DNA from: Nitrosomonas sp. Is79A3
GTDB taxonomy: Bacteria; Pseudomonadota; Gammaproteobacteria; Burkholderiales; Nitrosomonadaceae
DNA: 64,000 nucleotides
NCBI RefSeq assembly: GCF_000219585.1
Contig: NC_015731.1
Coordinates: 2,728,001-2,792,000, forward strand
Direction: 5' to 3'
This document shows, one piece after another, positions 38,009 through 47,839 of this stretch. Numbering within the stretch: the first letter of the stretch is position 1; the number at the start of each line of letters is the position of its first letter. Position numbers and translations under genes: made by a program. The notes under the pieces were generated by a model that was not told the origin of the DNA, made no database searches, and saw only the letters and a program-made list of their open reading frames with translations.

Positions 38009-38281
38009 TCAGGCTTTTATCAGCGTCCATGCGCCGATAAGGATAAATCCCGCACCCGCAATATAATGCAGGTGTTTTTCGCTGATGTAATCGGAAATGA
38101 CGCTGCCCGCCAGAACACCAATGGCGGAAGCCGCTATCAATGCCAATGATGCACCAAGAAATATCGTTAACTTGCTGACTTCCTTGTCGGCGGCAAACAG
38201 CATTGTTGCCAATTGCGTTTTATCTCCTAGTTCCGCGATAAACACAGTGGCGAAAACCGTCAATAATATTTTGTAATCCAT
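38009..38281 (-). CDS. Short TMEM165/GDT1-family (UPF0016) cation transporter
   Basis: This 90-residue membrane protein has three hydrophobic helices and one copy of the family motif E-L-G-D-K-T-Q near residue 17. Full-length GDT1 proteins (Mn2+ or Ca2+/H+ exchangers such as MneA) carry two such halves, so this is a half-size form that would have to act as a dimer. It is convergent with the sensor kinase gene, 18 bases away. Confidence 0.8.
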   Translation of the reverse strand: MDYKILLTVFATVFIAELGDKTQLATMLFAADKEVSKLTIFLGASLALIAASAIGVLAGSVISDYISEKHLHYIAGAGFILIGAWTLIKA

Positions 38282-38364
38282 ACGTTAGGAAACCTATAAA
38301 ATAACTCGATCTTTGCGAAACGATACACAACTGTTATTGCGCAACGCCAGCGTCATAATTTTAA

Positions 38365-38476
38365 AGTGTCTCTGAATAACCCACTTTTGTCATTCCGAAC
38401 ATAATGAGGAATCTTTGAGAATCAACAACATAGATTTCTCTCCATGCTCGAAATGACAATTACCCGGAGACTCACT
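38365..38476. repeat. Dispersed inverted repeat (GTCATTCCGAAC type)
   Basis: TTGTCATT (38387-38394) pairs with AATGACAA (38452-38459), and outer arms AGTGTCTC (38365-38372) and GAGACTCACT (38467-38476) extend the pairing with one gap. The interior has GAGGAATCTTTGAGA and AGATTTCTCTC segments. It is non-coding and similar in design to widely dispersed genome repeats. The gap 38282-38532 holds nothing else. Confidence 0.5.
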
Positions 38477-38532
38477 ATTAATACAATTAATACAGCACTT
38501 CGGGTAGATCCTAAATCAGGTAGTTTATTTTT

Positions 38533-41316
38533 CTAATTCTGCTGATCAACGAGCAATTTCTCAAACGCTTCCATTGAAATGGCCTCAGAATAATAAAAAC
38601 CTTGCGCATAGTCACAGCCAAATTGAATCAGCAGATCTTGCTGTTCCATCGTTTCAACACCTTCAGCGATCGTATTAATGTCCAATTTATGCGCCATGAC
38701 AATAATAGCCTCAACCAGAGCACGATCCGTTTCATTGTTAATCAAATTGCTAATAAAAGAACGATCAATCTTAAGATAATCAATGTCAAATTTCTTGAGA
38801 TAGGAAAGCGAGGAAAAACCAGTGCCAAAGTCATCGATAGAAACTTCTATTCCTGCATTACGGTATTCCAGCAATCGATCCTTTACATTACTCGCATCTT
38901 TTAACAATAACCCTTCGGTAATTTCCACATTAATACTATTTCCAGGTAATCCTAACTGAGCAAGACTTGCAGACCAGGAATGATTACTGAAATACTTAAA
39001 CTGAATCGGGGATACATTGACACTCACTTGGATAAGATAACCAAATGCGTTGTGCCACCGTTTAATATCAAAACAAACTTGCTGAAACACCCATTCGCCA
39101 ATTTCCTGAATTAAACCGCTTTCCTCTGCAAGCGGAATAAAGATTGACGGCTCAATCATGCCGCGTTCCGGATGTTTCCAGCGTAATAACGCTTCCGCCT
39201 TGATAATACGTTTACAAAATAAATCCAGAATCGGCTGATAGTAAACTTGTAATTCATTATTCCCCAATGCATTCCTGAGGTGATGTGTCAGTATCATTTT
39301 TTCAAAGGCTTCGTATTGCATGGAGCGTGTGAAGTAGCAAAAACGGCCGCGTCCCTCCAGTTTTGCCTTATACATTGCCTGATCCGCGTGTTTCATTAAG
39401 CTTTCTATATCAACGCCATCCTGCGGATAAAGAACGATACCGATACTGGTTGAAATGTACTGCTCGACCTGATTCTGATCAAGAATAAATGGTTGATTGA
39501 GCACATTAATAATATTCTGCGCGATCATCTCAATGCGTGATCTGTTAACATCAGGCAAAATTACCGCAAATTCATCCCCGCCCAGACGTGCCACGGTATC
39601 GGTTTCACGCACACATTTTGTAATGCGCAGGGAAACTTCCTTGAGTAGCTTATCCCCGATAGCATGACCAAGCGTATCATTGATATCCTTGAAATGATCC
39701 AAGTCGAGAAACAGCAATGACAACAAAGAACCGTTGCGGCGTGACTTTCTGATTTCCTTATTCAATTGATACTTGAATAAATTTCGATTGGGTAAACGAG
39801 TCAGCTCATCGTAATTCGCTTGCGCCAAGTACAGTTCATCCAGCTTTTTCTTCTCGGTAATATCAGAAAATTGCGCGACATAACAATAAATGCGTTCATC
39901 GGATTGGCGAATAACACTGATGTTCAGCCATTTTGCTTGAATGCTGCCATTTTTGTGCATATCCCAAATCTCGCCCTGCCAATGATCTTCGTTAAGCAGC
40001 TTTTGCCACATTTTCTGATAAAAAGCTTTCTTGTGGCGTCCCGATTGGAAAATACGCGGATCCTTGCCGATCACGTCTGCCAATTCATATCCCGTGATAC
40101 GGGTAAAGGCTGGATTAACTGCCATTATCAAGTTACTCTCATCGGTAACCATGATCGCTTCATTACCAAATTGATAGATTGCCGCTGCCAAACGCATGGA
40201 ATCGTTTGCCTGCTTTTGTTCCGTTATATCTTGATAGATACCGAGCACACCGATCACTTCCTGGTGCGTATTACGCAACGGTATTCTCGAAGTTTGCAGC
40301 CAAATGGTTTTTCCATCGGGAGTATTCAATGACTCTTCATAATAAAGTTTGGGGATACCTGAATCGATCACCTGCCGGTCATCATTACGATAATGATCCG
40401 CTTGCTCCTTGGTCCAGCTTAAATCGTAGTCAACTTTGCCGATAATTTCCCGAGGGGATTCCACACCGGCATCTTTAGCGAAGTTCGGATTACAACCCAG
40501 ATAATGCAAATCCTTATCTTTCCAGAAAATCCCCGCCGGCACTGTGTCAACAATAGTTTTGAGCAAGTTACGTGATTCGGACAGTGCGACTTCCTTTTCC
40601 CGGCTTTCCGTTATGTCACTTCGATAACCGATCACCTCTATGGAATTGCCATTCATTCCCGGAATCATATAGAGCTCATCCCTGATCCATTTCCAGCCGC
40701 CGTCCCGGTGTTTAAACCGGTACTCATGCAGCTGCATACCGGAGAAATACAACAGCGGGAAATTGGCAAACACTCTATCGCGATCTTCAGAATGTAAATG
40801 ATCGGCCCAGAAGTTCGGTGTAGTAAGAAATTCCTCCACGGTATAACCAAGAATCTTGGTCAGATTCGTACTGATGAATTTCGCTGAATAGGGAGAAAAG
40901 ACATCGCAGGTATAAACAATTACCGGAGAGAATAAAAATAAATAATCCTCCCGGCTATTGCGTGCATCTTGGGTCGTTTCCGGTTGCTTGTGCTGCATAC
41001 TTTCGATCAGAAAGATGCGAATAATCGGACTACCCGTCCCATCGCTCTGATGTTTGTATTGCAACTGCACCTGAAAAGCGGTGCTATCGTAACGTTGCAA
41101 TAGCAGTTGTAAGTTTCCTTGCTCGTTGTGGCCACTTGCACACAAACTCCAGCGATCCTGATCTTCACGCGCCACGAAAACGGAAAAATCTCTCTGCAGT
41201 AGATTGTCACGTTCCATTCCCAAAAGCTGGGAAGCGGCCGGGTTTATTTCCAAAATCCGGCCGTTTTGCGTAAGAGTAAGATAGCCAATTGTAGAAGAGC
41301 TATTCGCTTCGATCAT
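38533..41316 (-). CDS. Multi-PAS GGDEF-EAL cyclic-di-GMP protein
   Basis: This 927-residue cytoplasmic protein has four PAS domains (about 1-110, 125-240, 250-365, 370-490), each a sensory or dimerising module. A GGDEF domain follows (about 500-660) with intact G-G-D-E-F and an upstream R-E-T-D inhibitory site, and then an EAL domain (about 675-920) with E-A-L-L-R and D-D-F-G-T-G. Both halves keep catalytic motifs, so it may make and break c-di-GMP. No membrane helix was seen. It stands alone, before the accessory region. Confidence 0.92.
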   Translation of the reverse strand: MIEANSSSTIGYLTLTQNGRILEINPAASQLLGMERDNLLQRDFSVFVAREDQDRWSLCASGHNEQGNLQLLLQRYDSTAFQVQLQYKHQSDGTGSPIIRIFLIESMQHKQPETTQDARNSREDYLFLFSPVIVYTCDVFSPYSAKFISTNLTKILGYTVEEFLTTPNFWADHLHSEDRDRVFANFPLLYFSGMQLHEYRFKHRDGGWKWIRDELYMIPGMNGNSIEVIGYRSDITESREKEVALSESRNLLKTIVDTVPAGIFWKDKDLHYLGCNPNFAKDAGVESPREIIGKVDYDLSWTKEQADHYRNDDRQVIDSGIPKLYYEESLNTPDGKTIWLQTSRIPLRNTHQEVIGVLGIYQDITEQKQANDSMRLAAAIYQFGNEAIMVTDESNLIMAVNPAFTRITGYELADVIGKDPRIFQSGRHKKAFYQKMWQKLLNEDHWQGEIWDMHKNGSIQAKWLNISVIRQSDERIYCYVAQFSDITEKKKLDELYLAQANYDELTRLPNRNLFKYQLNKEIRKSRRNGSLLSLLFLDLDHFKDINDTLGHAIGDKLLKEVSLRITKCVRETDTVARLGGDEFAVILPDVNRSRIEMIAQNIINVLNQPFILDQNQVEQYISTSIGIVLYPQDGVDIESLMKHADQAMYKAKLEGRGRFCYFTRSMQYEAFEKMILTHHLRNALGNNELQVYYQPILDLFCKRIIKAEALLRWKHPERGMIEPSIFIPLAEESGLIQEIGEWVFQQVCFDIKRWHNAFGYLIQVSVNVSPIQFKYFSNHSWSASLAQLGLPGNSINVEITEGLLLKDASNVKDRLLEYRNAGIEVSIDDFGTGFSSLSYLKKFDIDYLKIDRSFISNLINNETDRALVEAIIVMAHKLDINTIAEGVETMEQQDLLIQFGCDYAQGFYYSEAISMEAFEKLLVDQQN

Positions 41317-41561
41317 TTTATCTGTCTATATGCGGTTATGTAACGTCGATCTAAATAGTAATAAGTAGGGTTTTGGCCCGCTAGCGTAACATACAGGGAC
41401 ATCTACTGTTTTGCCAAGCTTTCACCCGATGATTTTACGAAAGTAGAAATTACAACCATGCGTCAGGATTCACTGGCTGTGATCTGTCCAATACCAGCAA
41501 TTTCGATCAATCTTAGGCTCGCTTCATTTTTCTGATATACAGCACAATCCAGCAAAGATAC

Positions 41562-44387
41562 TCAGCCAGTTTGCCCCGGCTCTGTGATTTCTCGTAACCA
41601 CTTATGCGGACGTTCATTACCAGCTTCAATATATTTGCTAACGATTTCTTTTGCTCGGCGTTGCCCATCTGGCCCTGCATTTACCAAATTAGTAAGCGCA
41701 GCTCGTATCGCTTCTTCAGGAAAATCCATGCTAGTACCTTCAAGCAATCTAAGCCATATCGTGTAAGCCTCGGATGGCTGTTTTTTGCTAATCTTGGCGA
41801 TGCTTTCAAGTACATCAGGAGTGTTAAATTCCTCCCCCGCAAATGGGACAATTGCCAGCAGTAAACTTCTATTTCCTTCATTCACCTCATCAATAAAGAC
41901 TGACCAATCACAAAGCCTTGATGCCAGCTTTCTGCCTTCCCGATTGCTCATATCAATAGCTTTCAAGAGGCACGGCCATAATTCAAAAACCTTGGCATGA
42001 AGATTTTCATCTTTTCGTTGTGTCCAGATGAACCAAATTAATTGGCTAAGTTCTTCATGCTTTCCACGAACAAGTAATTGATGAATCATGCTTGATTCAT
42101 CTTCTAATTTCTCATAGTCATTGATATAAGCGATTACAATATTCTGAATGATCTTTTCATTTACTCTATCTCTGAGATTTTCATCATCCAAAGCGCGAAT
42201 AAGATGCTCTTTTTCCTTTAAATATTTATAGATTTTTTCATACACTGTATGGACATAAGCATAACCATTCATGGCACACAACCACTTCTGATAATTATGC
42301 TGATCAAAGATATTATCGAGATTTTCCAATAGCCATTCATTCGACATATATAGAAAATTAGGAAAGTAGTTGGCAACAAGGGTTGCAAACTCATATTCAC
42401 CCTTTTCTGCTCGTGCCAACTCTTTACTATAAATAGGCTCAAAGTGAGTCCATATCGCTGCATGGTTTCCACTTTGCTTATTTGCCAAGCGGCAAGATCG
42501 AAGAGTTAAATTAATAAGCGCCTCAATACAGTGTCCACGAGGACTATTGATTGCCACGCTCACTGGATCGTCTTCTAACTTGAATTCTTCGCCTTTCTGC
42601 TTTTCCAGAAGTATCAGAATCACTTTCTCCGCTTGTTTTAGAAACTTCTCGCTGAAAGCATGCTCATCGGATTTAGTACCTGTCTCGATCAATGTTCCGA
42701 TGCTACCGACAATCCAATGCCTGTTTGCAACAAATGAACTCCTTTCCTCCGCATTTTCTGAAGCCCAGAATCGGGCTTGTTTGATAACACTCTGGCAAAA
42801 ATCTAGCAGAGAACTCCAAATCTCATCCCAAGGCAATTGAATCTTTTCAGACCATAATTCACGGTATGCTTCAATTAATTCATAAATGAAGGACAAGTCA
42901 CTTTTGGAAAATTTGTGCAACTGATTATGAAAGCGTAGTGGCTCTGCTTTCACAGTTTGACGCAACGCCTTTGCAAAACCTTCTAAGCTAGGTTCATTAA
43001 ATTTTATGGATGGCTTATAAGTCTTTCGATAAGCCTCAAGCTGTTTTACTAGTTCATCAGTACTAAATGAAAGTAGCTCTTCTTCGCTGAAAGGTGATTT
43101 GTGATCCACCCTTCCGCTAGTCATGTAGCTCGAAAAATCAGGGTGCTCCGGTTCTCCGCCAACAATGTTTATGCAGTGCCGATAAAGCTGAGCAACATTG
43201 CCATCATAGTCTTTGATAGCGGATAGCCATGTCGATTGACTGTAAGCAGTCCAACTTTCCTGCTTCTGTCCGGTTTCATCTGTTTCAGTGAGATTTTCGA
43301 TTATTTTCAATACCTGGCGTTTTTGTTTAGGTTTCAACTCGTTATAGTGATTCTTCAATAGATGCCACAATTCATGGCGAAAATTGCTAGCAAAATACTG
43401 GACCGTGATGACCCGATCTACATAGGCATTTAGCTCTTTGAATTGCTGATCAATTACATATAAAGCAATTCGTCTAATTGTTTCGAAGCGATTGTTAAGA
43501 AGTTCCTCTACATATTCACGAGATTTTGCTCGGGAAGTTTCAATGTATGCCAACACTGAATCTCGAAATGCTTCAAGAATAATATCTTTAGTATCATTGG
43601 CACTGTGATTTTGTTCATGCTTCTCAATGGCCGGACGCCAAACTGATGACCATTTGTCGTTATCTAAATTAACCAAAATAAGTTCAAGCTGATCTTGGAA
43701 TATGTGAGTTGCTTTTAACCCAAGCACTCTGCCCGCTTTGTTCACAACTCTTTCCGAGATCCTTTTTGCTTCCCATGAACCGGAACGAAGTACCATTTCT
43801 TTCCGATCTCCCGATACGCCCTTAATCTCAGGAAATTCCGGCTTATAAATTATGGTAAGAAGTTTGCCTGCCAATTCCTTACAATGTTTATCATCACTTT
43901 CAAGTAATGATACAAGCCATTTCTCACCTATCTCTTCAGCTACGAGACCCCGATCAAATGGATCACTTAACCAGTAATCGAATAGCTCAATATCATTTTC
44001 TTGAATCAGTGCAGGCAGAATATTTTGTATGATCTTTGAGAACTGCCACCAAGTTCGAAAATTACTAAACTTGTGCTCAATGGCATAATTTGTTACAGAT
44101 CGGATAAGCTCCATGAATTTTTCTGCGTATACTTTGTTTTCTTTGGAACATAACTCAGGGCTTGTGGTAACTAAATAGTCTAGTGCGGGCCAGATAGGAA
44201 CACTCATATATCCTTCCTCCTTAGCTGCTACAGGCGGTGGATTCTGATCAGAATTGAAATAACCGCGCTTTTCCAAAGAATCAAACCATTTCAGACCTTT
44301 GGCTTTTCGAAAAAAAAACGGACGTAGCTCTTCTTTATCGTCGATTCTTATTAACAAATCAAGCTCATCTGCAGTGAGCTTAGTCAT
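41562..44387 (-). CDS. Large helical partner protein of the SIR2 module, family not recognised
   Basis: This 941-residue protein is nearly all alpha-helical, with repeats of hydrophobic helix pairs reminiscent of HEAT/ARM arrays. No catalytic motif was found. An N-terminal P-I-W-P-A-L-D-Y-L segment near 70 stands out. GAGGTG 7 bases before the ATG at 44387 sets the start, and the ATG overlaps the SIR2 stop by 8 bases, so the two proteins are made together. Low GC content compared with the hsdM fragment beside it points to transfer. A role as scaffold, sensor or effector regulator of a SIR2 NADase is inferred. Confidence 0.6.
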   Translation of the reverse strand: MTKLTADELDLLIRIDDKEELRPFFFRKAKGLKWFDSLEKRGYFNSDQNPPPVAAKEEGYMSVPIWPALDYLVTTSPELCSKENKVYAEKFMELIRSVTNYAIEHKFSNFRTWWQFSKIIQNILPALIQENDIELFDYWLSDPFDRGLVAEEIGEKWLVSLLESDDKHCKELAGKLLTIIYKPEFPEIKGVSGDRKEMVLRSGSWEAKRISERVVNKAGRVLGLKATHIFQDQLELILVNLDNDKWSSVWRPAIEKHEQNHSANDTKDIILEAFRDSVLAYIETSRAKSREYVEELLNNRFETIRRIALYVIDQQFKELNAYVDRVITVQYFASNFRHELWHLLKNHYNELKPKQKRQVLKIIENLTETDETGQKQESWTAYSQSTWLSAIKDYDGNVAQLYRHCINIVGGEPEHPDFSSYMTSGRVDHKSPFSEEELLSFSTDELVKQLEAYRKTYKPSIKFNEPSLEGFAKALRQTVKAEPLRFHNQLHKFSKSDLSFIYELIEAYRELWSEKIQLPWDEIWSSLLDFCQSVIKQARFWASENAEERSSFVANRHWIVGSIGTLIETGTKSDEHAFSEKFLKQAEKVILILLEKQKGEEFKLEDDPVSVAINSPRGHCIEALINLTLRSCRLANKQSGNHAAIWTHFEPIYSKELARAEKGEYEFATLVANYFPNFLYMSNEWLLENLDNIFDQHNYQKWLCAMNGYAYVHTVYEKIYKYLKEKEHLIRALDDENLRDRVNEKIIQNIVIAYINDYEKLEDESSMIHQLLVRGKHEELSQLIWFIWTQRKDENLHAKVFELWPCLLKAIDMSNREGRKLASRLCDWSVFIDEVNEGNRSLLLAIVPFAGEEFNTPDVLESIAKISKKQPSEAYTIWLRLLEGTSMDFPEEAIRAALTNLVNAGPDGQRRAKEIVSKYIEAGNERPHKWLREITEPGQTG

Positions 44388-45318
44388 TACCAAGCACCTC
44401 ATTAATTCGATCGATATCGACGACAAGAGTGGGTTTTCTTATTTGTATCCGTAAAACCCAGTCTCTAAAAATGGATTCTTGTTGAGCGTAATTTTTATGA
44501 TCTCGTATAAATCCAATTAAATGGACACCAAATGATTTTTCATAATAGTGATGTAAATTTTTATAAAGTGGCTCTTGACTTCTAAAATAGCCTTGCAATG
44601 CAAATCTACGCCGATCACTAGTTGGTAATGCAGTACCTCTTCTCAGTATGTGCTCCAGAATCTCAACTTCTTCAAGGCCATATCCTATAAATAGCACAGT
44701 CTTCTTTGTGAATAATTCACGAAGAATATGTTTTACATTCTCATCGTCATAGTGTTCAAGATATTGCTTTGTGGTGACTATCATAGTCTCTTGCTCACTG
44801 ATAGCGCCGTGTAAATGAATTACATTACCTGGAGCATCAAGGTACTTCGCATGAAATTCATTTTTGTTAGTAATGCGCTTTCCACTCTCCGGTTTTACTG
44901 ATTTTGAATGATCGTCTTTATTTACATGAAACTTTGGATCCAGATAGGTATCGTAATTTGTTGTGACACAAGTACATCCGATATCATTAATCGGTTGGTA
45001 AATATTCTTGTTTTCATCCTTCGTGGAGAAATATTCTCTTAAATTGAGATCAAATTTATGCTCTTCAGCTATCAATTTTGCAATTGATAGTTGTTTTTTT
45101 GGGTCTAAATTTTTTAGGTGCTCTAACTCAGAGAAATTCAATAAACCTTTTTGTTGAAGGGTATTCAAAGCTTTACTAGCCAATCCTGCCCAAGATGGCA
45201 ACCCCAGCAGCATAGATACACCTGCTCCTACAAAGAGAATTAAGTCTCCATCAAGACCAGCTTGAATAATTTCTTCAGGCAGATCTGGAATCTCTCGCAA
45301 ATCTGGGGCCTTACTCAT
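44380..45318 (-). CDS. SIR2-domain protein (probable NAD-consuming defence effector)
   Basis: This 312-residue protein has the SIR2 NAD-binding fold: G-A-G-V-S-M-L-L-G-L-P at 31-41, T-T-N-Y-D at 119-123 and the catalytic histidine in I-H-L-H-G near 168-171, followed by an I-G-Y-G-L-E-E-V segment near 210. Such SIR2 proteins in bacterial defence systems cut NAD+ rather than deacetylate. Its start overlaps the truncated hsdM frame by 4 bases (ATGA), and its stop overlaps the next gene. It does not match the Thoeris, SIR2-HerA or DSR layouts. Confidence 0.8.
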   Translation of the reverse strand: MSKAPDLREIPDLPEEIIQAGLDGDLILFVGAGVSMLLGLPSWAGLASKALNTLQQKGLLNFSELEHLKNLDPKKQLSIAKLIAEEHKFDLNLREYFSTKDENKNIYQPINDIGCTCVTTNYDTYLDPKFHVNKDDHSKSVKPESGKRITNKNEFHAKYLDAPGNVIHLHGAISEQETMIVTTKQYLEHYDDENVKHILRELFTKKTVLFIGYGLEEVEILEHILRRGTALPTSDRRRFALQGYFRSQEPLYKNLHHYYEKSFGVHLIGFIRDHKNYAQQESIFRDWVLRIQIRKPTLVVDIDRINEVLGND

Positions 45319-45779
45319 TGCGACAGTCTCTTTTTTAAAACAAATAAGTCTAACTTGGTGTCGCGGTCGTGCATCGGAATAGCGTCGATCATGTTGGTGA
45401 CTTTATCCAGCAGCGCTGGCGTCGGGATGATGAACACCGCGTCTTTCTTGAAACGGGTGTACGCGCTGCCCGCGCGGCCATTGAGCGATTTGATGAACGG
45501 AAACACCTGATCCTTGAACACCGTGAACTTACGCTCGGGGTCGAAATCCTTGAAGCGCGACCAGCGCAGATCGCTTTGCTGCGGTTCAAAAATCGGATTG
45601 TCGAGGGTCTCGCCGAGCAGGTTGGCCTGCTTTTCCTTCGCCGTATGCAGCTCGTCCAACCGCTTGGCGAACAACAGATAGGTGATTTGCTCGATCACCG
45701 ACAGCGGGTTGGACACGCCGCCTGACCAGAAGGTGTTCCAGATTTGGTCGACTTGATTTTTGATGACACCGGTTATCAT
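45315..45779 (-). pseudogene. hsdM: Truncated hsdM (type I restriction methylase N-terminal domain)
   Basis: The 154-codon frame matches the N-terminal domain of HsdM, including W-S-G-G-V-S-N-P-L near 19, R-S-R-F-K-D-F-like R-W-S-R-F-K-D-F near 74 and H-D-R-D-T-K near 137. Right after H-D-R-D-T-K the expected G-D-L-Y-E-Y continuation is replaced by an unrelated 12-codon tail, so the gene is broken at about 45350-45358. The rest of the methylase and its S and R subunits are absent. The fragment's end overlaps the SIR2 start. Confidence 0.8.
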
Positions 45780-46142
45780 AGAATTACAACGCCAGTCGCA
45801 TTATTCTGCATAAAAGACCGCAGCGTACACCAACTGATGCGGGAAAGGAATGAACCTGGGATGCAATAGAAAAACTCGAAAATCAGTTAACGCCTTATCG
45901 CGAGGAATACCGATCAGAACGATTCAGTCAATGTTGGGGTTTTGCAAAAACTGGTTTAACTAATCGCCGCATCAACAAATTGCCCTCACATCAATCTTGT
46001 ATTTGCATGTTAAAATCCCATATTATAAGCAAGGTGCAAGTTGTCATCAGACTGTGCATGCGCCTCAAATAATTTAAGTATCTGGCTTTAGGCTGTTGGT
46101 TGTTTGTGACGAATAACAACGGAGAGAAAATCTGATGCTGCT

Positions 46143-46170
46143 GATGGTGCCAGAAGAAACCCCGAACCGA
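46143..46170. other. Likely left attachment relic (attL) of the integrative element
   Basis: TGATGGTGCCAGAAGA at 46143-46158 repeats the sequence at the tRNA-Leu 3' end (from 55077) with one base missing, and the match continues as CGAACC after three or four changes. It fits a degenerate copy of the tRNA end made by insertion. The stretch 45780-46330 has no convincing gene; a short frame from 45854 has decayed. Confidence 0.5.
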
Positions 46171-46285
46171 CATCCTCACTCATCCGCACAAATCCAGAAA
46201 CCCCTTTCTGTAATTCAATAAACAAGAGATTCTAAAAAATAGTTGTCCGTAGCAATCCAAAACAATCCTTGCCGAGCCGGTAATT

Positions 46286-46308
46286 TTTGGGCATAGTTTT
46301 GGGCATAG
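46286..46308 (+). promoter_or_regulatory. Left tandem GGGCATAG site, probable integrase arm site
   Basis: GGGCATAG occurs twice, 11 bases apart, immediately before the integrase gene. The 23-base block recurs with one change at 55001-55023, in the same orientation near the other end of the element. Such sites resemble the arm sequences bound by the N-terminal domain of tyrosine integrases. Confidence 0.5.
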
Positions 46309-46330
46309 GAATCTATGGAGACCCGAACCG

Positions 46331-47554
46331 ATGCCTAAAAAAATATTGAATCTTACTGATTTGCAAATCAGGACTGCAAAGCCGGGAGAAACCAAGTATG
46401 ACGGCAAAGGTTTAGAACTGATTGTAGATGCTAATGGCAATAGGCGCTGGATTCTACGTTACAGGCGATCTGATGGGCGGCGTAATATGGTTGGCCTTGG
46501 ATCATACCCTGATGTGTCCGCAAGTGCAGCACGCATAGAAGCCGAAGAAATCCGTCAAAAGCTAAGACAGGAAATCGATCCTGTTGAGTATAAGAAATCA
46601 GAAAAACTAAAACAGAAAACCGCAATTCGTGGCGCATTCAAAGTAATAGCTGAAGAGTGGTATACACATAAAGCAAAAGGATGGGCAAAAGAAACGGCAC
46701 GCAAAGCACGGGAAATACTAGACGATTCCCTATTCCCCAAACTGGCAAAGAAACCTATTGCAGAAATTTCTTCCGCTGATATTAAACCGGTGCTATTGGA
46801 GATTCATGAACGTGCCCCACGGCTGGCCGTGAAAGCGCGGCAATATTGCAATCAGATCATTGGGTATGCAATACAAGCAGGATTGCGGGAGGATGGCCGG
46901 GAGCTATCTCTAAAGGGCGCGCTTCCCGATTCCACAAAAGGACACTATGCCGCTATTACAAAATCCAATGACCTGCCAGAACTACTCAAGGCAATCAAAG
47001 GTATTGATTCAATTTATTCAAAGGTAGCATTACTGGTATGTTTATACACTGCTTCCCGCCCTGGTGTTGTGGCCGGTATGCGATGGAATGAATTGGATTT
47101 AGAAAACAAGGAATGGCACATTCCAGCCAGCCGCATGAAATCAAGTAATGACCACATTACACCCCTGCCGGATCAACTAATACCGATGCTGAAGGAATTA
47201 CAAGGCTTAACCGGTGAATCCCCTTTTGTATTCCCCGGCTTCCGTGATCCGATCAACCGGCATATACACCGTGACAGCTTGAGCAAGGTACTTAGAGAGA
47301 ATGGGTTACGCAATGTAACCGTTACGCATGGCTTCCGCGCCACATTTAGAACTGTTGCAAGGGAAAGGCTGCGTATCGCTCCTGATATATTGGAAGCTCA
47401 GTTAGCGCATGCGAAGAAAGGGGAGGTTCAATCAGCCTACGACAGGACACAATTTCTTACTGAACGTCACCATCTTGTGCAGCAATGGACTGACTATATC
47501 GAAGCATTGGGGAACAATGAAATTGTTGTCCCATTATTCAGGAAAGCAAATTGA
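46331..47554 (+). CDS. int: Tyrosine-recombinase integrase (DUF4102-type)
   Basis: This 407-residue integrase has an N-terminal arm-binding domain (about 1-90; L-R-Y-R-R-S-D-G-R-R) and a C-terminal catalytic domain with R in T-A-S-R-P-G near 243, H-G-F-R near 333-336, H in A-Q-L-A-H near 360 and a nucleophile Tyr in S-A-Y-D-R near 370. It should integrate and excise the element at tRNA-Leu. It is encoded at the left end, transcribed inward, the usual place for such integrases. Confidence 0.92.
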   Translation: MPKKILNLTDLQIRTAKPGETKYDGKGLELIVDANGNRRWILRYRRSDGRRNMVGLGSYPDVSASAARIEAEEIRQKLRQEIDPVEYKKSEKLKQKTAIRGAFKVIAEEWYTHKAKGWAKETARKAREILDDSLFPKLAKKPIAEISSADIKPVLLEIHERAPRLAVKARQYCNQIIGYAIQAGLREDGRELSLKGALPDSTKGHYAAITKSNDLPELLKAIKGIDSIYSKVALLVCLYTASRPGVVAGMRWNELDLENKEWHIPASRMKSSNDHITPLPDQLIPMLKELQGLTGESPFVFPGFRDPINRHIHRDSLSKVLRENGLRNVTVTHGFRATFRTVARERLRIAPDILEAQLAHAKKGEVQSAYDRTQFLTERHHLVQQWTDYIEALGNNEIVVPLFRKAN

Positions 47555-47602
47555 ATCTTTCATTATGATTTTTCTAGTTATAGTCCATCCCCTATTTTTT
47601 GA

Positions 47603-47823
47603 GTAGGGCAAGTAGGGCGAGTAGGGCAGAAGCATCAAAACCCTTTTGAATACTTGATCACAGCCGCCCTACTTCTCTGGAATCATCATTAAAAGCAGTA
47701 GGGCGCGCCCTACTTTTAGGGATAATCCGGGAGTTTTTGTTTCATTATTCGCCCTACTTTTTGCAATTCCGGTATCAATTCAAAGCGAAAATGCAGCGCG
47801 GAATTGTCCTGTTGCCGCCCTAC
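47603..47823. repeat. Left GTAGGGC iteron cluster
   Basis: Eight copies of the heptamer: GTAGGGC at 47603, 47612 and 47621 (9-base period), GCCCTAC at 47666, a GTAGGGC-GC-GCCCTAC palindrome at 47698-47713, and GCCCTAC at 47751 and 47817. It lies in the 617-base gap after the integrase. A matching cluster stands at the other end of the element. It has the form of origin iterons bound by a replication initiator. Confidence 0.75.
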
Positions 47824-47839
47824 CAGCACGGGTAAAAAT

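Noticed and set aside
45854..46066. Plus-strand peptide fragment (P-Y-R-E-E-Y-R-S-E-R-F) between hsdM and the integrase
   Set aside because: It has no start codon or ribosome site and no recognised family. It may be a decayed gene but cannot be supported.
47603..47823. CRISPR array
   Set aside because: The heptamers are too short, spaced by 2 to about 60 bases, and occur in both orientations; they fit iterons instead.
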